A stretch of DNA of 64,000 bases from assembly GCA_033964015.1 (NCBI GenBank), contig CM066919.1, forward strand, positions 19,904,146 to 19,968,145. Reading direction: 5' to 3'. Within the stretch, counting starts at the first letter, position 1. Each line of letters starts with the position of its first letter. The stretch comes from Scolanthus callimorphus (Eukaryota > Cnidaria > Anthozoa > Actiniaria > Edwardsiidae). A program made the translations under genes and the position numbers. The notes below the pieces were generated by a model. It saw only the letters and a list, made by a program, of their open reading frames with translations. It did no database searches and had not been told where the DNA came from. Below, one piece after another: positions 23,101-35,100 of the stretch.

Positions 23101-26100
23101 GGAGAATGAAACACACGCTCAGTGGTCCAAGGCAGACTGTGATTGGCTGTGTACATGTCAACACTAACACAAGTGTGCATGCATAAATAAGAGCCTGCAA
23201 TGTTTTCATAAATCACTGAACGTTACGTTTGTTTTGGACAGTGCGACATTAAAAGATATGTATGGGGCTCCACTCTGCACCTTTAGTGCAGAGAGTTCCG
23301 CTAATACTTCATTAGCCTGCGAACAGGCTCTCCTGTGTTGTTATTCGGAGTTTTTGTTTCGAGTTCAGGAACCCTGTGGCGCGCGGTCGGGGTCGGGGGA
23401 GCGTGGGCCGAGCACAGAAAGGAGAGCCTGCAACGGCCTTTGTTCGTTACGAGTACTCCGTTCAAAATCCAAACGTAAAATACTGATTGGCCAATTTCTC
23501 ACGTGACGACAGAAACCATCAGAGCGTGCTACAAGTGCTGAAATCAAAATGGCGGCGAATGTTGACGCAAATTCTCAACTACATAACGCCATCGAAGCGC
23601 TTTCCGTACACGCCTCAAAGCCTATCAAACTGAAGAGAGAGCAAGAGGTTGACTTTCTCGAGAACTTCTCCCTGGCGTTGAAACAACTACTCGCTTTGAG
23701 ACGAGCGCTTGTCGGGGTTTATTAATATCTGCTAGAGCCGTGGAAAGCTTGCAATAATTCAATACTTTTCTAAAGCATCCAGGGCAGATTCTTGTAGACA
23801 GCGAGTTTTTGTTTTCCAGCTCGACACCAGCACTACCGAACAGCGACGAAAGCACTAAATTTTGACAACCATAGATCTCTGTTGCAAGGTTTGAATACGT
23901 TGACAAACGACGCTAGAGAACCGTATTGTGTTCTCAAAGAACACTTGCAAAGCCTACAGAAATCGTCAGTTGTGACTGATACGCTTTCGGGCTTTCTACC
24001 CTTTCGTCTATAGGTTTTCTTTGGCGTTTCTTGGAGATTCATGCAGACGCGGAGAAGCACGTGAACCGGTTAAAACAAACTTTCTGTTTTGACAGTTGTT
24101 TGGATGAGTGAGCATGACCCCAAGGGTCACTTCCGGTGAATTTTGATAGGTTCGTGCCATTTTGATGATTGACAAGAGATTAACAAATGTAATCAAGCGG
24201 AAAAAGGGGCAGTTCCCAAACAATACAGAGACTATTGCAGGCGCTAGCCTCGCAAGCTCGGCTCGAAATCCACTCGCTATCGCGAGCGGATTTCCCGAGC
24301 GCGCTTCGCGCGCCCGGAGCCCCCCCCGAGAATTCGCAAACAAGCTACCCAAAATCGCAACAGAATTCGCAAACAAGCTACCCAAACTTCGCCACGCCAG
24401 CTATCACAAGCGGATTTCTCCTAGCCCCCTAGAACTCTAACTAGCGCCTGTGTGCAGGCTAATACTTCATTTATTAGGGACAGAGGGAATCATCAAATCA
24501 TTGGGGAAGAATTTGATTAAGAAGGCTCAAAATAGCTATTCCACATAATGGTACTACGGTACCAAGCTACTTGTGATTTCTAATTTTAAACCAGATCTAT
24601 TAACTCAGATCCTAAAACACAATACTAACTTTGTTTTACGATTTGAAGATAAGTTAGTTAATAGATCAAGGCTAAAAGTAATGGCTGAAGGATGGAGACT
24701 GGGGAAATCAGTTTGAGTGCAGTCATACCATGTATCTGATCAGCCATGTACACACAAGAGACGGAGACTCGCATTAAATGTGGCTGGTCAAAATGTCTGG
24801 CCAGACAAACAGTTGTCCAGTCAACTTTGAATTTTAACATAATCATGGCTTTCATTGATGTTTATTTTTTGATTGAAGTTATTATGATTTTTTTCTCCTT
24901 CAGCAAATCCAGCACCCAACAGCTTCCTTGATTGCTAGAGTGGCGACAGCACAGGCAAGTTGTACACTGACGTTTAATAAAAAAGTCCTTCAACTCTTCT
25001 TATGCTGGTACTCGCATTTATTGTGAACCTTTAACTGCCATTTAAAGGAGCTCTAGCAGGCTTAATATTCATCCACCATGATAAAATAAGTAAAATTGTA
25101 ACTGTGAAAACACATGTACATTTGCCCATAGTAATCAAAATAGTCCTCCAGACTAATAGAAAAACCTTTCAAGTGTTATGACAAATGCAATTCTAGATTG
25201 TTTTGACCTGCGATCAAGAGGATGGAATTGGATTGCGATTTGAGCTATTTCCTTGTCAGAGAAGTCAGGCCAGCAAGCATGCGAGAGCCCCTTTAAAGCC
25301 ATGTTTTTAAATAGTGATACTTGGTGTAACATCATCCATTATTATTGATGTAACAATCAGAGACTGATAAATTCACAGAATAAAAAGGGCGTTGAAAACT
25401 GTGGTTAGCACATTAGCATTTGAATTCGCTTGTGTGTATAAACAGAGGTAGCACTATTGAAAAGAGATCAATCTGTTCTGGCAGTATGATGGAAGTAATT
25501 GTCCTCTCTGTTTTTTTTAGGATGACATCACTGGTGATGGCACTACATCCAATGTGTTAATTATTGGAGAGCTCTTGAAACAGGTAAAGATAAATAAGCA
25601 AAACTTGTGGCTACTGCATGCACTGGTCCTAAATGGGATGCTGTACCAATGTAAGCACTCTTGTTTCAAAAGCTGCCCTGATTTATTAACCAAATCTCAT
25701 TGGCTAGTTGGACAATAGTTAAGGTTAGGCCCGCTTGGGCTCATGTTGTTGTCTGCATTCCTTTCTCCACTGACTAATTGTTCTTGAAAAGAACTGTCAT
25801 GACTGAGTCAAATTAGAAAACTCGCCTGTTACAATCTTGAAATATGAAATCAAAGCAACTTAAACTTTAACTGATGGCTTTTTTCCAAAATATTTCATAT
25901 ACATTGGCAGTTTTCAGTTTTTTTCAGAGAGGTTTTCCAAAAGCATGCCGGCCCATGGAGAAAGGAATGCAGACAAAAACATGAGCCTGAGCAGGCAGAA
26001 TTGTAGACATCTTTTTCGACACGAACCATGGTTTGGTGAATTTCTTAGTAAAAATACTCTGGTTGCCAAATAGTGAAGTTTAATCACCATAACAAAAATA

Positions 26101-29100
26101 TGGTCCTCATCGTTTTAATTAATGCTGAGCAATTTTTATAAACCTACAGACTGGAATTATAGTAAGTTGCAATTTGGTGAATAGGTTTACATTTTTGCTT
26201 GCCAAACCCTATATCTACAATTGTAGTCTCCATTGGTGACCATATGGTTGTAATGTTGGGACCTGCAGAGGCCCAACCCAACCAGAGGCTCTTGGTATGA
26301 ATGTGTATTCACAACCTTAATCCTTCTGTTTTCAGGCTGATTTGTATGTGACTGAAGGTCTTCATCCACGTTTAGTCACAGAGGGATTTGAGTTGGCAAA
26401 GAAAAAGGCACTAGAGGTAACAAAAGGGAAATAGAAATGATCTTATCTAACAGGGACTCTCTGATAGGATATGCTGGTGGGGAAATGCACCCCAGTGTCA
26501 AAAACACATCCATAACATTTGCATTCTTTACTTCTGGATTCTACCTCAATTTTTGTTCATTATCTTCTAAAATATTGGCCCAAACATCAGTTAAAATTCA
26601 GTACTAAAATACTCCTTCTTTTAGGTTCTTGAAGAAATCAAAGTTACCAAAGAGATGGACAGAGATACTCTTATAAACGTTGCCAAAACATCCCTGAGAA
26701 CCAAAGTGCGCACAGAGCTGGCTGATCTCATGACAGAGGTAACGTGCCTATGAATCACTGTTAAATGTTGCATACCATGATTGTGTAGTTCCAGAAAATC
26801 CCCCCCCCCCCCCACTGAAGAGATTAGAAATTCCAGATGGGTAGGGTGGGGGGTCAATTTACCTGATTTCTTCCATATAAATACTGTATACCTTCTGTGG
26901 GGGGGGGGGGGGGATGGATATTGTCTGGGACTGCACATTATGATGTTATTACAAATTATGGCTCCTAACATGGTAGCATCACCTTGTGCAGCAAACCACA
27001 GGAGTAAAAATCTGCCAAAGAAGAGTTAAATTCCTCATCAATTTGGAGTTTGCATAAGTTTACTGTGCCTGGTTATAGCCCTTGCCAATGATGACAAATT
27101 CTGTGTGCACTGATTCCATTGATGAAAATTCCTTTGTCACTACCTCTGAGGCAAATGGGCACTTTAACCTGAAACCCTATAAACCTTTGCATATGTGGCT
27201 TCTTTCCTTTTATTAGAATTACTCAGACTTGTGGTGGTCTTGCTGTCAAGCTGATTTTGGATTACCACAAGACCATTTGGTTGCACTCTCTCCCCCCTTA
27301 AACAACTTTCACCTTGTTTGTTTTACAACATTTTCTTCTTGAGATATAAGATTTCCGAGTCAGCTTTGATGCTCTCAGCATAGGCCTTTATCATGCAATA
27401 TTGATTAATAATATATAATAGTTATCAGAAAATAGAATCCAGTATTCAATTCCAGGGGCGTGGCCAGGGGGGCCATGGCCGCCCCCTTTCTCAGAGATTT
27501 TCCCATACATTTACTGTATTTGCTGGATACAAAATTCCTGGCTACGCCCCTGAATTCTACACATCCATATTAGTAAAACTGCAAAGTTTCAAAAGAATTC
27601 TTGAAAACTGGCTGAGATATGAATTTTCAAAACTTTGTTTTCTGGCTAACTTTTTACAAAGAAATAAATGGGCAAATACGTCAAGTCAATAAGCCTGTCC
27701 AGCCTTGTTTCAATGTGTTTTCCCTTACATTTCTTTGTAAAAAAAAAAGAATACGAAGTTTTGAAAATTATATCTCAGCCAGTTTTCAAGCAATCTTCAC
27801 CAAACTTTGCAATTTTACTAATATGGATGCTTAGAATTGAATGCTGGATTTCATTTTCTGATAACTGTTAACATTAACATGGCAACCAATTCAAAAAAAT
27901 TTAGTCACCAAAAATAAATATTTAGTTGCCACATAGACATGTATCTCATCTGAACTTAGAAAGATGGGGTGTCATTTGGTGACTAGCTCTAAAATTTTGG
28001 TTGCCAAGCCCCCAAATTATGGCCGCAATGTTGGGACCTGAATATTGGCTCCTCTGTGCCCCCTTCATTAAAATGTTGTTTAATGAGTTTAAACCCTGTT
28101 GCAGGTTGTTGTTGATGCTGTATTGGCAATAAGAAACCTAAGAGGCCCATTGATCTGCACATGGTGGAAATAATGGAAATGAAGCATAAGACTGACTCAG
28201 ATTCCAAGTACGTAGAGGAAGAAATCACTTTTTCAGGGCTCGATCTTAATTTTGGGCTCGATCTTAAGTTTGAATGGACCATTGAACATTCCAAAAACTG
28301 GAAGTCAATGGATCATGAGTATTTGCTCCTACATGTAAAGTAAAGTAAAATGAAATGATGCACTAAAAATACGAAATTATGCACTAAAAAAAGGAAATTA
28401 TGCGCAAAAAATGCAAAATTATGCAGGGTTGCACAATTTTTTTTCCTAGTGCCATAAAATGGAATTTTGGATAAAAAGGCCATATTTTACGTAACAATAC
28501 TCCAAGGAGACTGACAAACCTGATGTCCATTGTGCACAGCTTTTACCCCTTTCTCTATCAGAGCTCCAGGTGAAAGAAATTCAAAGCTATAAGCAAGCTA
28601 CTCAGAACAGAGAAAAGTTGATACTGTTGGTTGGTTGGGGATTCGAGCTGAGGACCGTACACACAGTGTGCCATGCCCTAACACACTGTGTCACAGCTAT
28701 GTAGACCAATTTATAAATTGTACTTTTTCCTTTTCAATCAATTTAGGTTGGTAAAAGGGTTGGTCATGGACCATGGTGCTCGCCATCCTGATATGAAGAA
28801 AGTGACAGAAGATGCTTTTATTTTGACCTGTAATGTCTCCATGGAATACGAAAAAAGGTGGGTATACAAGATAATGTAACTGGTTGATAATGCAAATAGG
28901 TGACGGCCAACTCTCTTCTTTGTGTCATTAAAATAATTATTATTATAAGTATTAGCGGAGCTCCTTAGCGGCCAAGGCCGCAGAGTGGAGCACCATAGGT
29001 ATCACAGGAAGAATACAGTTTTTCGATGGGAAAGCTGATCAATTCAGCTTTTCCCATTAATGGATTTCTACAGAAATTCCCTGAGATTTGAACCAGGGGT

Positions 29101-32100
29101 ACACCCATGGCATTTTTGCTACAGGAACCTTGTTGCTGCTGCTGCTGCATTCTGTAAATTCAAACTGCTTCAAATCATTTTCTTGATCGTCTAAGATGGA
29201 TGAAGATTTCAATCCAACTATAGATTAATCTGATCTTTTTTCTCATGATTAGTGAAGTGAATGCGGGCTTCTTCTACAAGAGTTCAGATGAGAGAGAAAA
29301 GCTTGTTGCTGCGGAGAGGAAGTTCACAGATGAGAAGTGAAGAAAGTCATTGAGCTGAAGAAAAAGGTGCAATAATAAATAACAAAAAATAACATAGGTG
29401 ACAGAGTTTAGGGTGTTAATGGTGTGAGTCAAGGATGATGGCAGAGCTGTCAGAATGTTTTGAAGTAGGTGGCTGCTCAAAAGTGTAGCTGGCTGCAAAA
29501 GAAAAACTGACAGCCAACATGCTGTGTCAGCCAATTCTGACACAGGCGCAGAGCTGGGAGATTTTTAGAGGGACTACAATTTAAGGATTCCAGTTTTTAT
29601 TTTATTTTCACAAACAATGAGGTGAGCTTCAGGCTGCATTTAACAAAGTTCTGTGGTTCTAATGTTTTTGCATCTCACATTTGGCAAAAAGTAGCTGACA
29701 ATTAAGTGAAGTAGCTGCCGGATGAATTGGCTATTCCCGACTTTTTCAGACAGCTCTGGATGCAGAGAGCAGATTTCTAAGGATCATGCAGGTTGTAAAG
29801 TATATCAACTGGTCACTTATTGTATGTTTGCCTTTTACAGGTCTGTGATGGAAATGATAAAGGATTTGTGGTCATCAATCAAAAGGTAATGTGCTACTTT
29901 ACTAGTACAGTTCTGCACGTCAATGCACTGTACCATTACATTAGGTGATACTGCTTATGATACCTTTGTCAAAATGGTGAGAATGATTGGCTAAGGAAGA
30001 CCATTGTTAAACTAAATTTTAGTCCCAGTGTGTGATGACATCTCCATGGTAACGGATCTCATGATTTGACGAGACTCACTTCGTCACTACCTCTGAATAA
30101 ACTGGGACATAATAGCATACAATATCTTTGTAGTGCCATTCTATGTGAAAATATTAATGATTATATGATTTTCATCTCAGGGCATTGATCCTTTCTCTCT
30201 GGACATGCTGGCCAAGGAAGGAATTGTAGCACTAAGGAGAGCCAAGAGAAGAAACATGGAAAGGTAGACAGGCCACCTAGTTTGATTTGAAACCTAGTGG
30301 CAAATAGCAAATAGTAAACATTAATTCAGGGACAAGTGGCTTACAGCTAAAATCATTGCATCGCGACCCACATTTTCAAAACATGATTTGTTTTTGGCTT
30401 TGCTGTTCCGCCAGTCAAATCTTATGAGCCAATCAGATTCTTGCCCTGTTTCGCCTAGTGCAGTCACTTGGCTTTTGTCGCGACATTGTCTGGTTTTAGT
30501 TCAGTGGGAAGCCACTTGACTGCACCAGGGACGACGTCCCTGACTGCACTAGGCGAAACAAGGAAAGCTTGGCATTGGCTCAGATAGTTTGATTGACGAA
30601 ATCTCGATGCAACGTTTTTAGCTGTAATACCGCGCTATTCAGTTGAGCATGGAATGCCTAGAGTTTGGTCAATAAGTTTTGTTTTGATGTTTCGTTTTAA
30701 TAGTTTTTTGTATGAAACGGCACGTTGTCAAGGCCAGTTCATAATGTTGTCAAGGACATGTGACAAAGTTTTCAAACTCAAAGCTTCAAACTCACACTGG
30801 GTATCATTGAAATTAAAATAAGCTTTCGGAGGCAACTAATCCCTGTCCATACACAGTCTGAATCAGGCATAGTTACATGGCATGAATTACTGTAATTACC
30901 CCAAAGGGGTCCCCCCACACACACACACATGCTTTTATCAAGTTGTTGAATAACTTTCATGCAGAAGCTCCTATAGAGTGGTTTTCACATAACTGTCGTG
31001 AAATTAATCGCAAAGTAATTACATCAATTCTGAATTAAACCTAGGAGTAATTGCGTAATTACTCACTGCGTAATAAATTACTCACTCATTTCGTAATAAA
31101 TAGGAGTAATTGCGAATTACTCACGACAGTCATGTGAAATCTGCTCTATGCAATGAAATCATAACAACTGCAGGGTTTGCCTGGTTAGAGCCCTTGCTGA
31201 TGATGACAAATGTCTTTGACACACTGATTCCAGTGATGAAAATTCCTTCGTCACTACCTCTGAGGCAGTTGGGCAAACCTGATATTCTCCCTAGTAGAAC
31301 CATTTATATTTTGTTTAATAAACCTTTGCTTCTGTGGCTTCTTTCATTTGATAAGAATTCCTCTGGCTTGTGGTGGTCTTGCTGTCAACTCTTTGGAGGA
31401 TCTTACTCCAGATGTGTTGGGTTATGCTGGGATGGTCTATGAACATGTGTTGGTAAGTTCCAAGGGACGATATCTAGTTGCCCGCACTCAGGGCTTGAAA
31501 TGAACTTTTCTATTCAGTCGCACCAGGCGAGCAAGTCTGAAAATGTGGTCGCCTTAGCATCGTTTTTGGTCGCCTGAAAAACATTTTAGTCGCGAGATAA
31601 TTTTTGTCAATTTGGGTTGCCTGTGGTGATGTTATTTGTGTCCACATTTTCGCGTATCTGAAAGGCTTTTTCTCATTTTATCATATCGTAGGAAGAAATT
31701 CTTGTCCGCGATGAATTATTTTAAGTTTATAAAACAAATCATATGGCATGGTCGCCTAGAGGCGACTAAGTTAAAAATTTTAGTCTAATTTCCAACAGGG
31801 GTTGTACAGGAGTCTGGAATTTCCACAGGGGTAGAGCAATTTTTGAAAATTTGGAGTTCCTCGATAGGGGGGTGCGTTGTTTTTTTGGAACAGGATAATG
31901 TTTTTATTATTCAGCACATCGATAGCACAAAAAATCCCACAAATGATTTACTTTTGCGTAGTATATACGAGCTCAACACAACATATTTCCCTCAGAGACG
32001 GATGTCGCAGGATATCTGTCATGCACAGAAGACAGCTATTGGTGTTCCAATGACCATATTTGGGCAGTGCATCGATGTGCTGAATAATAGATCGAGTAAT

Positions 32101-35100
32101 CTCCTGGTATTTGTGTCCTCAAGGCTAAATAATGAAAAGAAGCTGTTAACATTCAAGATTCAATCCATACCAATATGTCAAAGCATGGAATTGTCAGAAA
32201 ACAGGCACATCACTATACAATCTCGTTCCCAGAGTCTCTCGGTCATGCTGACTCGGAGGCTCTGGACGGAGACGCAACCGGAATCTAGGACATCCAGTAT
32301 TAGTATATACTACACGGGAACCTCCATAGATCGCGCGTTTTGATTGGTTCGCTATCTAGGAATATTGCCACAATATTCCGAGATCGAAAGCATTATCCCG
32401 AGATTGAGAAGCTCGAGTGCAAGTGGTTCGGATATTTTTACTTACTAAAGGAACTATCTGATTCGAAATGCTACAAAAATCCTTCTAAATTAATTAATGT
32501 ATATTGTTGTCTATTTAGTTTTTCAAGGTGAATCAGAGAGAGAATTTATTTCTTGAACTTCGAAAATTTGCTGTTCTTGTTTTTCAGTTCTTCGGAATCA
32601 GAGATCGATGATTTGTTCACGGCACTTTTGAGAGACAAATTAAATTCACAACAGCATATTAATTAAGGCAATTTTGTCGAAAACATATCACAAGAAACTT
32701 TTAATCTACTTTGCCGAACATTTACCTGTAGGTTGAAAAGCGCAGTAAATCGTAGAAGCCAGTCATTGAGTGCAGTTTATGGGAGAAATTCAGTTAAGCT
32801 TACCGTCGCCATGTTGATTCGCTTGATCACGAGCCATCCGGCATCAAACGTATTTAAAGTGGTCTCTCTTGTTTAATATGAACAAGGTCTTCCTCATTGT
32901 CCCAGAGTTTGAAGAGGTTAATTTCCCAAATTTCTGTTTGAATATTCCAAGAGCGAATCTTGAATTTCTCTGCCAGCGGGTTGAAAAATATAGTCATCCA
33001 TCGGTGGTGAAATGGCGACCAATCCAAAGGCAAAGTATTTTCAGCGAAGCAACTCTGCATTTCACAATCCATAATCCAAGGCACAAAATGCGAATTTATC
33101 CCTCGAATCCATCCTTGCAACCCTCTAAAAAACTTAAATCATTTACCGTAGTCGATATTAAGGTTTTAAAACAAGTGTTTTCTAGCGTTTTTGCTTCTCT
33201 AAAACAGCAGCAAGTTTCCACCATGTGTTCAGTAGCCGAATGCTTGTAGTGAAGTCTGACGTAATGTCGCGTGCGTGACAAACGTCACGCATACAGAAAG
33301 AGGCTACAAAATGTCGGCAAATACCACATTTAGTATCGTTCGGATATTTTTTGGAGTGTTCCCCTGTAGTATATACTAAAACAATTATTCTCCTCAGGCT
33401 CAGTGAATAGTGGCGAATAGTCCCCTCGACCTCCGGTCTCGGGGACTATTCGCCACTATTCACTTCGCCTTCGGCGAATAATTGTTAATTATTATATAGC
33501 TCGTATTTATTCGATCAAAGCGCGCGCTCTGATTGGTTCTATCATGGTCACGTGGCGGGCTACAAATTCAATGTAGCCCGCGCGGGCTACAATTAAAAAA
33601 TTGTTGCCCGCGCGGGCGACTTCGCTAAAGCGAGAAATTTCTGTTTGCTATTTAATAAAACACTTAATGACTGCACCCTCGGGAAACAGCGAGTTTTGTT
33701 TTCCCTCGAATCTCGATGTTTCCCTCTACTTCGTCTCGGGAAACATCGAGATTCTCGGGAAAACAAAACTCGCTGTTTTCCTCGGAAGCAGTCATTAAGT
33801 GTATATTGTCGGTTAGGCAAATTTCAAAATGGCGAGCAGGAATCACGGCCAATCAGAATCGACCTACGATTGTCTGCCGCCAGAGCCTACGACTAACAAC
33901 AGCGGATTAGGCTCTGGGATCGAGATTGATCACTATGCTTTGGGACAGGGTGACTAGCCAGGAAGTTTGTATACTTAAATACTTAAATAAATTTAGCTCA
34001 TGGTAGCTTACACTAATGTCTGAGCTGCAGGACTTTAAGGTCTTATAGCCTGCGTAGGTGGCCAGGAGCCCGCATGTTAGTGATGGCGGGCAAGGCGGCG
34101 TCCTTAAAGGACTGCAGGCACGGCATATTAGTAATTTGGGAAGATAAAAAGTTCCATGTCCTAATAGTTCCTGTCATGTGTAACCAATTACGCCTTTTAA
34201 CAGCAACATGTTAATAATAACGTTAATGCATATTATTCCCAGGGCGAGGATAAATATACCTTCATCGAGGACTGCAAGAACCCTGAGTCAGTTACCATCG
34301 TTATAAAAGGTTTGTTTTGTTTTGTATGATCAGCCTTGCAGTTTGAGATACGTCGCTCTATTCATGTTTCCATATAATACTGCAAACGCCAGCAAAAACT
34401 GAGAATCTGGACGAGTCTATGTGATAACGTTTCCTAGACGATAGTTGTGAAAAGCAAGTGGCTACATACATCCGATTGCGTTTGTCTGTTTTACCCTAAC
34501 AGTTCGCACGTTACATTTGAACGTTTGAAAGTTGCGTTGTGAGACAAAAAGTCGGACGTTTCCCAGGGCAACCGCCATGTGTATTTTTCACTGACCAATC
34601 AGAGAGGACAGAACTTTCTGGTTCGCCATAAAAACGTCTCGTTTCATCCTATAAACGCAACTTTCAAACGATCAAACATAACGTGCGAACTGCTAGGGTA
34701 AAACGGTCAAACGCAATCGAAAGCCGCTGGTGACCCCAAGGTCTTTAGGAGCCAGCTTCCAGCTAGTCCATCTTACTAGCACCTGACCCCCTACATTTAA
34801 TCCTCTTATGAGGGGTTTGTAGTATGTTAAATAACATTCTCTTCATGTTGACCTTAATTTATTCTGAGTATGAACAATCAAGTGTCCGAAACGACCGAAA
34901 AATAGTCCATAAGGCCTGGTTTCCATATAGTCTAATCTGTCGCATCAGTCGACCGTGAATCAATAGAAATTGGAATTATTCTTTTGTTTCACGGTTGACT
35001 GATACGATAGATACGACAGATAAGACTTTATTATATAGACACGAGTGTTTTACTGGGAAATACGCCACTCGTAGATCTCATACGAAGCTACATCCGGGTC

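Larger units (their letters stand above)
23313..24461. mobile_element. 1.15-kb transposable element with 9-bp target duplication
   Basis: The ends TAGCCTGC (23313-23320) and GCAGGCTA (24454-24461) are inverted repeats. They are flanked by identical ATACTTCAT at 23304-23312 and 24462-24470. This is good evidence for one insertion event in CCT6 intron 2. Inside are a minus-strand zinc-finger-like coding relic and a short plus-strand ORF (listed separately). The target length depends on where the end is drawn: 9 bp with 8-bp ends, 7 bp if the ends are extended by one base. No transposase was recognised. Confidence 0.75.

Noticed and set aside
31843..32343. 166-codon plus-strand ORF
   Set aside because: No recognised domain; it starts in a low-complexity repeat and ends inside the 1.08-kb element, within CCT6 intron 12.
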